DNA of 64,000 nucleotides, taken from assembly GCA_026545225.1 (NCBI GenBank), contig CM048848.1, positions 47,648,306 through 47,712,305 of the forward strand. Direction: 5' to 3'. The notes under the pieces are model-generated. The model worked only from the letters and a program-made list of their open reading frames with translations. It ran no database searches and had not been told where the DNA came from. Positions 11,461 to 22,239 of this stretch are shown here, in pieces (position 1 is the stretch's first letter; every line of letters begins with the position of its first letter). The stretch is from Cornus controversa (taxonomy: Eukaryota > Streptophyta > Magnoliopsida > Cornales > Cornaceae). The position numbers were made by a program, and so were the translations under genes.

Positions 11461-12850
11461 CCCTTGTGACCCGAGAATTGTTCCTAGGGGGGGGGGGGGG
11501 GGGGAGTGAATAGGGACATGCATTAAGCAAATAAGTGTAAGTGCTCGTGTAAGTGTAACATATCATGCTTGTAGTGTGTAAAAATATTGATAACACATTT
11601 TATCAAAAACATGGTATGTAAATTGATTAAGAATTAAATAATCAAATAAAAACTCAATCAATGAACAATTAATTAATTCCACAACTCAACCAACATACTC
11701 CAAGCATTCATCTCATCCTCCTTATGTGAATTAAAGTATAAATACTTGTAGTGTTCATATATAAAGGATATGAAATTTAAATAAATGAAATGCTATTAAA
11801 TAAATGAGTTTAAGGACGGAGAAGTGCAAACCAAATGACACCATAATTTTAACATGGTTCGGCCATTTTTGCCTATGTCCATGCCTCAAGAGCATCTCTT
11901 GAGGTTTCCACTATAGAGCTTTCCTTAAGGGTGAAAAGTAAACAATACAATGGCTAAATGAACCACTTGGGCTTTCTTGCTCCATGAACACCTCACCGAA
12001 ATTTTCTTACCAAGCTCATGACTTGGACTTCCTTGCTCAATGAAAACCTTATCAAGACTTTTTTGCCAAGCTCATGACTTCGGCTTCTTTGCCAAGTGCA
12101 CCACATGGTCTTTTTCTCAAATAGGATGAATAAGAGTTTAGGTACAATAGAGAATATCCTTCAATGGATATATACACAAATTATAGTTCACATACCTAGA
12201 GTTAATAATGAAATACTCAATTGAAAGCTCTTCACTAGGATTTCGCCACTATGAATGATATGCAAGTGTTTGACTCAATAGTGGTGACTACCAATAGATG
12301 AAATCATATGAAGATTTAAGCTATAAGGTAGTATTTACCAATAATATATGATCATGGAGGGTTATGGTAGTCTCTCTCACTTGTATAATGTATCTATAAG
12401 GTGTATTTATAGTTCAAGAATGAATTTGGCCGTTTGGAAGTGGTTAGGAAAAATTAAATGTAGAAACTAGCCGTTGGGCACAAAATTTGACAGTATCGGC
12501 CGGTTGATGACAAAGTTTTAATCTGCGGAAGTTATGCTTTGGCTGACTGAAATGATGTTTTAGCATCCCCTATTTTACACACCCTACTAGAATGAATTTC
12601 AACTTCTATCATCCAGCTGATAGTTTCTATCAGGTGACCAAAAGTCCTCCACCAGCTGGCTGATAGGTTCCATCAGGCGATCAAAAGTTCCCAGTTCAAA
12701 AGTGTTTTCAGACTCAACCATTTTCTTGACTCTGCATAGTGCATCAGTGCACTACACACTGCTTACTTATTTACAGTGAAAACATTTAAGTAAATCTCTC
12801 ATATTTCAATTTACTTTAAGTTATTCAATATAAATAAGCAAGTACCCCCC
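11461..12850 (-). mobile_element. LTR-like segment, minus orientation (Copia type suspected)
   Basis: The minus strand reads into CTATTCACTCCCCC and then CCTAGG, a layout common near LTR ends of plant Copia elements. The other edge has a purine-rich tract (minus-strand AAATGGGGGG, 12846-12856), as expected before a 3' LTR. The segment also carries ACATGGTTCGGCC and TTGCCAAGCTCATGACTT repeats. No TSD was found, so the limits are approximate. Confidence 0.4.
11487..11504 (+). repeat. Run of 18 G
   Basis: Uninterrupted poly-G of 18 bases in AT-rich surroundings. Such runs are length-unstable, error-prone in sequencing and able to form quadruplex DNA. It probably grew from the CTAGGGGGG motif of an LTR. 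Confidence 0.9.
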
Positions 12851-15800
12851 ATTTGGATTCAATAAAAATAGTTTCAAAATCAAATTTCAAGTGAATCAAA
12901 ATTTAATTTTTTAATTTTAGTACAAAACAGATTTTCACAACTTTGATATAAAAATTCATCGTGTAATATAAATAACTAAATTAACTCATTTGGGACTGAG
13001 AAAATTCATATGATCATGATAAATCATGGGGTACAATTACTGAGACTTTTTATGTTAAGATTCATTGAAAAACTTATATTTATGTTTTTGCCCCTAGAAT
13101 CCAACACTTAGCTAAATTTCTGCGTTAAGTCTTTGAAACAGCAACTGTGCACGACAAGGCTTTATAAAGTGAATCAATTGAGTTCAAAGCTTAAGTCAAT
13201 ATATCTAATAAATGATATATCTTAATTCAAGTGTAGGTTTTAGAATTTATTTACTCAAGAATTGAGTTCCTTCAAAGCTAAACATAAGCTTGAATTAACT
13301 CGATCAATATCAACATAAGGCCTTCAAGATGATTCAATGAAGTTCATGGCCTAATTCTAAGTGTCCAATGAACCATGTTATGATATGAATGGTATGCATT
13401 AGTCCTAAGGTCTACTAAGTCAATAGACGAGCATTTAGAAGAAGTTAATTAAAAAATAATTTTACATTAAATTTAGCACTCACCCAGACTAGCCTATCCA
13501 AGTCTTTTGATCTACAAATATTTAAGCTCTTGGGTTCCTTCATCATGTGTGTAAAGCGTTGAATTAATTTTATTTTAAACTATAATTAATTATGTTTTAA
13601 CTGTGATAAAAAATGAGAAATTGGCTTATATATGTGTTTTTTGAGTTATGAGAATTTTTTAGAATTTTTGGGTTCGAGTGTGAGACCCGAGATGATTCTG
13701 ATGACCTAGAAGACTTTCATGAGTATTGAAAATTTATATAAGGGCGTATATGAACAATTGAAGGGTTTAAAAGATAAGTTAAAAGAAGAAAATGTTAGTA
13801 TGTGATTAGTAGAGAATTAATAGTAATAAGAAGCAAATTAAGAGAAAGAGAGAGACTTAGTTGCAAAGATGGTAAATATAAATAGATTTATGTCATTTAT
13901 TTCATCACAAAAATTAGATTTTCTCTCACTACAACTTCATTCCAACTTCTCTCTAGAATTTAGATTACTTAGAGTGAGATTTGTAGATTGCTTTAAGTGA
14001 AAAAATTGTTCTCCTCATCATTTTCTTTCATTTGATCAAATCAAAGTTTGATTTGGTGAAGTTTGAGAAGATGAGCAAAACTAAGGTTTGGATTCGCTCA
14101 AGAAGAGAAGATTGTTCCTCCTTGCTATGATCTACGCTTCTATAGTTCGAAATTCAAATTCGGAGAAGTTTGAAAATTTGGTGATTTGGAATTTTTTTTA
14201 ATTAAAGTTTAGAATTGAGGTAGGATGTTCTCTCCACATTATCATCTATTTCTTACGAATTGTGAGTCTTGCATCTTTTCTTATGCTTATACTTATAAAT
14301 TAAATCTTCACATGATAATTATGAAGATATAAATGTGCATTGATATTCTATGTATGTTTTGTTGAATTTGTTAATGAAAAATATGTTAGAACATATATTA
14401 ATGTGAAATATATATGTGACTTGTGTATACATGTCATATATGCTACCAATTGAGGATACATGTTGGTCATTAGAAAAATTATAGTTGTAGAGGATATGTT
14501 ATGCATGTTGCATGCCACATGTTTGATAAAATGTATGAGAATATTATTTAATTTTCAATAAAGTGACATTTTGTGAATACCTTATGAGAGAATTGATATT
14601 GCATTGTTATAGGCATAAAAAAGACATGTTTTAGCATATAATTAAGTGGCTTATGATGCACTTGAAAATGTATGATACACTTGAAAATGTATGTGTTGAC
14701 ATATTTGAAACATATGTGATTAGTTGTTAATTTTGAGAGGAGGTTGAAAAAGCAAGAAGGACTCGGAGCCCTAAGGTGCAAAGCCTAAAACTTGGCCAAG
14801 GTGGTTTCATTTAGACCCCTGGGTTAGTATCCTGTAAAGTTAGTTATTTGGGATAATTGGCCTGGTTGGTGGTTATCCGGTGGTTTTACGAATACTCTCA
14901 CCCTTGTCTGATTTTGAGATTTATGTGACTTGGTGTTTAAGTCTTGCTATTGAATTGTGATATTTATGTTAATGCTCGTATGATTTTCTTTGATTAAGTG
15001 TTGTTGAACATATGTGATGGTCCGGAAAGCCCTTGAGCATGTTTGCCCAAGTTTTAATGTCAAAAGGATTGGCATGGGCATTATTGTCATTTCACTTTAA
15101 ATGCTTATATTGGGTATATTTGCATGAATTAATTTAGCTCTCTTGTTACAATTATATATCATGTCATGTATTTGCACTAACTTAATTACAGGGGCAAATT
15201 GAGTATTTAATTACAGGGCAATTTCGTCAAATTTTTAAAAAAGGGCATTTTGGAAATTAATGCAAGACAAATGAGCCCTAAGGGCATTTTGGGAACATTG
15301 TTACATTAGAGTTTTATACTATACCAAAAATAAATAAAAAAGGGGGTTCAAACTTTACAAGAATAGGCGCATGTAGATAAAAAAAAATAGATGGAGTTGA
15401 AATAAAAAAGGGGGAAAAGAAAAGAAAAGAAAAGAAAAGCACAACGGGTTAGAGAGGGAAAGGATGATACAGTGAGAGTGTGAGAGATCTTGAGAGGCAT
15501 TCATGGTTGCCAATTGAGTTGAGGTACAGAGAGAGAGAGTGAGTGTTGATTGTCGTCATAGTTGTTTTGTCAATCTCTCCCCTATCTTCGGATACGACAC
15601 GATCAACAAATGTTGAAGATATAATTTGTTTCGAAGCTTCACATTGGAGGTGCTTTTCAAGAAAACCCCAGCTTGAGTCAGGCTTTACTTGATTCTCCAC
15701 CAATGCAGCGCCATCAAGAACATCGACTTCATCACGTGGGAATTGCCATAGTGATCGTCATTCGACGACAAGACACCTCACCGATGTCTATTGGCTGTCC

Positions 15801-16980
15801 ATACGTATCATCTTTTGAATCGAAGGCATCGACGGCGAGTTAGATTGGATTTACTGTTCGGTAGGACCTTCTGGACTTGAAGAATTCGCAATTCTTAGTG
15901 TGGCTTGTGAGGCTAGCATGCTTCACTTCTGATCTCTTTCCGAAGTCTGGGTTTTGTGTTGTTGATGATTACTCACTAGGTTGACTTGGAAAATGGCACA
16001 CTTAACTCTTGAAGATGAGTTGTGAAAATAAAACATTTGTTTGGTTTTTGTTTGGTTTTGGTGGTGCTCAGCCGTGACATTTAGGTTGTTACAAGAAGTT
16101 TATGTTGATTTGGGTAGTGTTACACATGGTGGGTTGATGCTCAGAAACTAAAGAGAAGAAATAAGTTCTACAAATTTCTCGATTAAGATCATCCAACTCT
16201 GTCCGGACAAGGAAAGTACTGTGAGTATGAATTTATATATCTCCTTGAGTATACTGCAGGTATAATCTTAACTTACCTCACACTCATATGCACAGGCGCA
16301 CTTGTTGAGGCTTTATTGTTGACACACACAAATCACAGGCACACGATTTCATGTTTAGTATGCTGTGTTTATTTGGGTGTTTTTGTGTTGATGAATAGCT
16401 CTATTCTGATTGAGCATGAAAATTGATATATATTGTGTTGATGAATTTTTAGATTCTGTGATATTGATTTTTCTGATATATTTGTTCTTAAATTAATGAA
16501 ATCCTTGATATATTGCTGTGAATCATGTTCATCTATATTTTGTGTGTGTTTAGATAATCTGTGATTTTTAATGTTGATAAAATTCTAAGTTCTAAATTTA
16601 GTAATTAATGCTATTGAAATTTAATCCACTTTGGTTTTGAAATTTAATGTTGTTGTCCAATGTTTATGTTGCTGATTTTTGTTTGCTGAGCATGCTGCTT
16701 GTCAAATATTAAGTTACTACTTTTATAGTGCTAAATTTTTTGTCCTAAATGTCATATTGCTGAAGTTATAATATGCTGTCCAATTTTTCAAGATATTGAA
16801 AATTCATGTTGCTATATTTGTTTTTGAATAAACTGTGTGCTGAAAGTATTTGTGAAAATTCAACTTGCTGATTTGAAATTCATATTGTTGATTTGAAATT
16901 ACTGGTTATTGACTTAAAATTGCTGATTTGCTGTTCTAGAAATACTATTTTTGAGATTTAAATAGCGTTTATGTTGTCTA
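12851..16980. other. Unassigned TE-like, non-coding region
   Basis: About 4 kb without a credible gene. Features seen: a GA/AAAGA purine tract (15412-15438), a TC-rich stretch on the minus strand (15450-15545), and many TTGCTG-type repeats at 16620-16940. The minus-strand frame at 15449-15703 is low-complexity at its end and unlike any known family. Probably eroded LTR-retrotransposon sequence; no diagnostic domain was found. Confidence 0.35.
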
Positions 16981-17308
16981 TGTAATACTCTGCTCCAACA
17001 CATGGTATGATATTGTCCGCTTTGGGCTCAGCCCGCATGGTTTTGTTCTTGGATTTTACCCCAAAAGGCCTCATACCATTTTGAGAGAACACACTACATA
17101 TAAGCACATCCCCTTCTCCACACCTAGGCGATGTGGGATTGAACACCCTGTAGCCTGCCAGTGTGGTAACTCAATCCAGTGTCTTTTCTTGCACCTGCCC
17201 ACAAGGGTCACTACAATCTACCCCGCAGGTGACTAGAATCCACCCATCCTATGACGCTCGACTTCCTTGTCGGCAGACTCTGGCTAGGTTCAGGCTCTGA
17301 TACCAACT
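16981..17308 (-). mobile_element. TRIM fragment, minus orientation (LTR plus internal)
   Basis: LTR 16981-17214 begins TGTAATAC and ends GGGTCACTACA. It is followed by a short interior ending in the reverse complement of a tRNA-Met primer site (CTCTGATACCAA, about 17295-17306). It contains the family-typical segments for cccaaaaggcctcatacca and gcgatgtgggattga. The 5' LTR expected next is replaced by TGTCACACCCCGAA sequence. Confidence 0.75.
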
Positions 17309-17524
17309 GTCACACCCCGAATTTTTGAAGAGAAATTCGGGATGTGAAAAGAAATAAAATAAAATAAAATTTTAAAATAAAAGAAAGATAAATCTAAGGT
17401 CTCCAAACAGTACCTTAAAAATACATTAGTCATGTACAACTTCTTTCATCGGAAGAAAATGTTATATACAATTTTTCCTTATAAATTTTCACAATAATAC
17501 AATGTGTTGGAGCGGGGTATTACA
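17309..17524. other. Inverted junction between two TRIM fragments
   Basis: Starts TGTCACACCCCG and ends CGGGGTATTACA, an inverted pair, and is flanked on both sides by primer-site sequences pointing away from each other. A small internal hairpin (CCCGAATTT / AAATTCGGG, 17316-17341) is present. The rest is AT-rich. Confidence 0.45.
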
Positions 17525-17872
17525 GTTGGTATCAGAGTCTGAACCCAGCCGGAAGTGTGCCGACGAGGACGTCGGGCCTCATAAGGGGGCGGATTGTAGT
17601 CACTCGCGGGGTGGATTGTGGTGACCTTTGTGGGCAGGTGTGATGTGGGCGGGTGCAAGAAAAAGACACTGGGCTGAGCTACCGCACTAACAGGCTACAG
17701 GGTGCTCAATCCCACATCGCTTGGGTGTAAAGAAGGGGATGTGCTTATATGTAGTGTGTTCTCTCCAAATGATATGAGGTCTTTTGGGGTAAAATCCAAT
17801 AACAAAATCGTGTGGGCTCAGGCCCAAAACGGACAATTAATATCATATCATGTGTTGAAGCGGGGTATTACA
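17525..17872 (+). mobile_element. TRIM fragment, plus orientation (internal plus LTR)
   Basis: A primer-site-like TTGGTATCAGAG (17526-17537), an internal segment with GTGTGCCGACGAGGACGTCG, a purine tract, and one full LTR, 17617-17872 (TGTGGTGACC to GGGGTATTACA). The left LTR is reduced to about its last 25 bases. Confidence 0.75.
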
Positions 17873-18115
17873 GGGAAGGCGTGTGAGGATTGCCTAATAC
17901 CTAATAAGGTATTCGATATATATATGTGGATGTATGTTATGATTGCCTAATACCAAATGAGGAATTCATAAAATACTAGTACAGGCATGTCAGATTGCCT
18001 AATACTTAATAGGAAAATTAACTGATGGGTTGGTACATTACATAGTTCTATTTATTTTGGGACATGAGGTTAAATGAGAAAGTGATATATATACATATAT
18101 ATCTATATATTTTAT

Positions 18116-18686
18116 TGTAGTGACCCTTGTGGGCGGGTGTGGTGTGGATGGGTGCGAGAGACAGATATTGGGTGAGCTACCACATTGGCAGGTTACAGGG
18201 TGCTCAATCCCACATCGCCTGGGTGAGGAGAAGGGGATGTGCTTATATGTAATGTGTTCTCTCCAAATAGTATGAGGCCTTTTGGGGAAAACTCATGAGC
18301 AAAATCGTGCAGGCTTAGGCCCAAAGCGGACAATATCATACCATCAGGTGGAGCGGGCCATTATAAATTGTATCAGAGCCAAAGCCCAGCCGAAAGTGTG
18401 CCGACGAGGACGTCGGGCTTCCTAGGGGGGTGGATTGTAGTGACCCTTATGGGCGGGTGTGATATGGGAAGGTGCGAGAGACATACACTGGGTGAGCTAC
18501 TACACTAGCAGGCTACAGGGTGCTTAATCACACATCGTCTGGGTGAGGAGAAGGGGATGTGCTTATATATAGTGTGTTATCTTCAAATGGTATTAGGCCT
18601 TTTGGGGTAAAACTCAAGAACAAAACCGTACAGGCTTAGGCCCAAAGCGAACAATATCATACCATCAAGTGGAGCGATCTGTTACA
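18116..18686 (+). mobile_element. Complete TRIM retrotransposon, 571 bp, with TSD
   Basis: LTR 18116-18365 and LTR 18436-18686 (250 and 251 bp) flank an interior of only 70 bp. The interior has a primer site TTGTATCAGAGCC (18368-18380; tRNA-Met type with one mismatch) and a polypurine tract CCTAGGGGGGTGGA (18421-18434). Both LTRs start TGTAGTGACCCTT. The target duplication TTTAT is exact at 18111-18115 and 18687-18691. It encodes nothing and must move with proteins supplied by another element. Confidence 0.93.
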
Positions 18687-19639
18687 TTTATTGTCCTCAT
18701 ATAAAGGATATGTTTATCAGTTCTCTGTTGGGTGGTAGAAGAGGGAACTTGCTTGTGGGTTTAACCCAATTTGTTGATATTTCAAGTCCCAGGCCGTTTG
18801 CACCTTGAGGTTAGAGGGTAGAGTTCGTCACAACTATCTTTCCTTACCAGACTTCAGTGTAGGGACTTAATCATTTTCTTTATGTTTGAGAGGTGGACTA
18901 TTTTGGGATGCTATTTTAAATTAATTAATCTTTATTATTTATTTTTGGGTTGAGGTCCTTGAGTTACAGGACTTCCAAGTTTTATTGTTCGGACTCGCAA
19001 TTTTTATTTAACATCGTTTATCCTCTCAGTTAAAGTTTCCTTTCACAAATATTTTTTTTTTCTTTTGTCATTTGTATTTTGTGCTTGTATGTTATCAAGT
19101 GTAGGTATTCCTTATGTTTTATGTATGAGACTGACCACCTCATGCGTGAAATTATAGGGAGCATTTCGATTATTGTGGAGCCTTTTTATGTCCTTTGTGT
19201 TAGGTTTTTCTTGTGGCAGTTGTTGGTTTGTTGCCTAACCAGTTTGTTTGGTAGCATAGATGTTTTTGTTATTATGACCCGTCTATTTGGTAGCATAGAT
19301 GTTTTTGTTATTATGTTAAGTAGCGAGGTATGCCTCTCTTAAGAGTCTAATCCTGTATTTTCTTGAAATGAAAAGCTTACATTCAAAAAAAAATTATAAT
19401 GAATTAATTGATTTTTGTTTAATCTGTTGATTTGATTCAATCCAATCCAATATTTCACAGATCGAATTGAATGAAATCTTTTCACGAATCAAATCGGATT
19501 CAAAATTCACAAATTCGTAGACCACGGATCAAATTAAGATTAATACTTAATGATCCGCGGTCACCCCTACTTGAAACATGACCTACATACAGATGAATAT
19601 CATAATGCATAATATATAAAAATAAATAACAATAACAAA
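18687..19639. other. Non-coding; possible LINE tail and hAT MITE remnant
   Basis: A stretch ending in AATGAAAAGCTTACATTC and a short poly-A (19387-19395) resembles the 3' end of a LINE or a processed transcript. The next part (19420-19572; GAATCAAATCGGATTC, ATCCGCGGTCACCCCTAC) resembles a hAT-type MITE end. No domain or TSD was confirmed. The frame at 19079-19342 is not recognised. Confidence 0.35.
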
Positions 19640-19897
19640 TGGAAAAGTTTTAATGTATGAGGTGGTCTCCACTTTAACTGAATTTAACGCAAGACATACT
19701 AGAAAAAAGAAGAGAAGACTTTCATAAAGGGAGAGCTCCACAATACATTTATGAACGCAGTTATATGCTTACATCACCAACTCAGTGTTGCCGGATATGA
19801 GAACATGACTCAAAGGGCATCATCAAAATAAGCATCATCAATCTTCATCAAATGGGTGGATGAAACAGGTCATTGAAACCAACTGGTTGAATATTGC
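19640..19897 (-). other. 3' flank of BAHD copy 2
   Basis: Homologous to the 3' flanks of copies 1 and 4 (GTGGTCTCCACTTTAACTG, AAGACTTTCATAAAGGGAG, GAACGCAGTTATATGC, GAGAACATGACTCAAAGG). Probably includes the 3' UTR. Confidence 0.5.
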
Positions 19898-21310
19898 TTA
19901 AAGAAGCTTAAGGCCATGGACAAAGATTGAAGCTAAAGCATCCATTTCGATCTTTGGTAAGGAGACACCAAATTCCACATCTCCATGCAAATCCCTGCAC
20001 TCGCTGATAGAGAAAGCCCCTGTGAGATCTATCGAAACAATTTCGCACTTTTGGGGCCTTCCCCACCCAAAATCCGGTTCGTAAAGGCCTATCTTGGGCG
20101 ACCCTGCTATGGACATCACTCGGTGCCATTTCAAAGTTTCGAAATGGGAGAGCCAATTCTCCGAACCTTTCAACACGCCCTCTGGCTCGCCGTTGTGAAG
20201 CCTTGTGGCAATGGCCTCTCCAATAGACTCTGCTGCAACAAAAAAGCCTTCTTTTTCATCCATTAGTTGGCTATGTCTAGCCGTTGCAAAACAAAGTGCT
20301 AAGCAATTACCAAAGTAAGTTGCGGGTATGGGCGGATACAATCGTTCTCGACAATCTGCTGTGAAAATAAAGTGCTCCAATTCATCATCGTGGTCGTCCA
20401 CCCTAGTGGTTGCGCGTGATTTTAGAATGCAAACCCACATGTAGGCACATGTTACCATGAATGTCGATACACGTAATGGTACCCTCGAATGTTGTGGCAG
20501 TGGACGGGCCATAACCGATTCCTTGAGTCGTTGAATATGGGTTCCGTCTATGGCAAATGTGGCTCGAACATTGTTAGGAGTTTGACACAGCTCTTCAAGT
20601 TTACTATCATGAACTTGGCTCCAAAATATTGTATCTAGCCCAGTTGGGTCTTTTATTATAGTCCTGTCACAAAATGGGAGGTACCCACCAGCTAACAATT
20701 CCGCGTCACTGCCAAATTTAGCAATGGAAGCCCATGACTTCATGAAACCGTTGAAGGCCTTGCCGTCGGCCAGAACATGGTGGTAGGCGAACCCGAAACA
20801 AATGCCAGACTCTGGAAAAAGCGTGACCTGAAGAGCTGCAACTGGGACTACTACTAGTGTCCCAGAATCGGACACATTGGTATATACCTCTGGCATCTGA
20901 GGGATGAGTGGATAAAATTGATCAGCATTTCTTGCTTGATTTGCTGTAAGGTAATTGAAATCGTTACTAGACTCGGCAAAGGTAAGTGAAACTGAGTCAC
21001 CCTCGGTGTAACGAATTCCAGGCTTGCTAGACTTTGATGAGGGAATTATCATGGTACCAGAGAGAGGAAAAAAGTGTTTGAGAGAGAGGGCGAGTGAGTG
21101 TTTGAGATGAGGAATGAGTGACTCTGTGAAATGGGCCTTAGAGTGATGGAACTCATAAAAGAGAAGCTTTTGGACAGGAGGTAGTGGTAACCACGGGAGG
21201 TCGAAAAAAGTGAGGGGGAGAAACTGATCGGCCACAGCACCTGGTGGAGGCGAAACCCTGCAGTGTTCGATCACGATCACAGTGCTGGCGGGAGCAATGT
21301 GGTTCTGCAT
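19898..21310 (-). CDS. BAHD acyltransferase, copy 2 (phenolic glycoside malonyltransferase-like)
   Basis: Intact 470-residue single-exon frame, collinear with copy 1 without gaps. Motifs: HVLAD at 178-182, YFGNC at 332-336 and canonical DFGWG at 413-417. The conserved CRVSPPPGAVADQFLPLTFFD block (from residue 17) supports the chosen start, which lies just downstream of a TATATAGCAATATG-like leader shared with copies 1 and 3. No transit or signal peptide is visible, so it is probably cytosolic. Expected reaction: malonyl-CoA (or similar acyl-CoA) plus a phenolic or flavonoid glycoside gives an acyl-glycoside plus CoA. The acidic loop at 305-310 is DDHDDE, shorter than in copy 3. The 3' flank (19640-19897) matches the flanks of copies 1 and 4. 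All expected motifs are present, so this is a likely functional member. Substrate is unknown. Confidence 0.95.
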   Translation of the reverse strand: MQNHIAPASTVIVIEHCRVSPPPGAVADQFLPLTFFDLPWLPLPPVQKLLFYEFHHSKAHFTESLIPHLKHSLALSLKHFFPLSGTMIIPSSKSSKPGIRYTEGDSVSLTFAESSNDFNYLTANQARNADQFYPLIPQMPEVYTNVSDSGTLVVVPVAALQVTLFPESGICFGFAYHHVLADGKAFNGFMKSWASIAKFGSDAELLAGGYLPFCDRTIIKDPTGLDTIFWSQVHDSKLEELCQTPNNVRATFAIDGTHIQRLKESVMARPLPQHSRVPLRVSTFMVTCAYMWVCILKSRATTRVDDHDDELEHFIFTADCRERLYPPIPATYFGNCLALCFATARHSQLMDEKEGFFVAAESIGEAIATRLHNGEPEGVLKGSENWLSHFETLKWHRVMSIAGSPKIGLYEPDFGWGRPQKCEIVSIDLTGAFSISECRDLHGDVEFGVSLPKIEMDALASIFVHGLKLL

Positions 21311-21515
21311 ATTGCTATATAGCTAGAAAGAGTGTTGCAGCAGGTGTACTTGTATATCTGATGTTTCATTGCCTGTTACATATATATCAGGTCTCTATAT
21401 ATATATATAATTATGGGTTGTGCCATTTGAAGCAAAGACTCGTCGCATTTCGGTCACACTTCGGGTAGTGATTCGGTGGACTAATAATTTTTTCTTTTAA
21501 TATTAATCCATGGAG
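21311..21515 (-). promoter_or_regulatory. Proximal promoter of BAHD copy 2
   Basis: Homologous to the copy 1 promoter, with a TA-rich insertion at 21378-21411 (runs of TATATA) that could supply a TATA box in the minus orientation. The conserved block TGCCATTTGAAGCAAAG is at 21421-21437, about 111-127 bases upstream of the ATG. BAHD-type 3' flank relics start immediately beyond, from about 21535. Confidence 0.55.
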
Positions 21516-21534
21516 CCAAAGTGATAATTAATAC

Positions 21535-22105
21535 ATGTATATCTTTGATTCTTGTTGTGAGAATACATTTATGAAAGCAGTTGTCTGCACTTATCATTAA
21601 TTCAGAGTAGCCGGACATGAGAGCTTGACACAAAGTACATCATCAGAAAACTAGAAATTGTTAGTTGTCCAAGATTGTCAGTATTATAATAAAGTTAAAA
21701 CTGACATGATAAACACGACCCTTCAAGAGTATCAAACTCCAGACTCTCTCTGTCACACATACAAACAGGCGCTCATGCATGGCCCACACATGTAGCTGAG
21801 AAGGGTACTTACTTCTCACACGTAGAAAGATATAAATTATGAACGCAGTTATATGCATACATCATCAATTAGAGTAGCCAGACATAAGAGCATGACTCAG
21901 ACATCATCAAAAAAACTATAAATTGTATAGTTGTCCAAGATTGTCAGTATTATAATAAAGTCAAAACTGGAATGATAAACACGCCTTCAAAAGTATCAAA
22001 CTCCAGACTCTATCTGTCACACACACAAACAGTCGCTCATGCATGCCCACACATGTAGCTGAGAAGCGTTCTTTACTTCCACACGTAGAAAGATATAAAA
22101 CAAAT
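21535..22105 (-). repeat. Two tandem copies of a BAHD 3'-flank relic
   Basis: A segment of about 280 bp occurs twice, at about 21550-21838 and 21839-22100. Each starts with sequence matching the BAHD 3' flanks (ATTTATGAACGCAGTTATAT, CAGAGTAGCCAGACATGAG) and continues with a shared unique part (GTCCAAGATTGTCAGTATTA, CATGCCCACACATGTAGCTG). No BAHD coding sequence is attached. Confidence 0.75.
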
Positions 22106-22239
22106 TCTTCACTGTATACTGTTTGCACCTAAATTGGTCATTTGGTTGGTCAATTAAGATTAGGGATTTTTTACAAGTATTAAGGTAAGATAGATCCATA
22201 GCCGAACATACGCCTCAGTTATAAACTTACTCGTTTGAA

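Noticed and set aside
15449..15703. Possible small gene on the minus strand
   Set aside because: Part of it is antisense to a GA-rich repeat, with no domain, no conserved copy and no supporting context.
16981..18686. Cassandra-type TRIM with 5S rRNA promoter
   Set aside because: I looked for the 5S-like internal promoter boxes in the LTRs and did not find a convincing match; left as an unnamed TRIM family.
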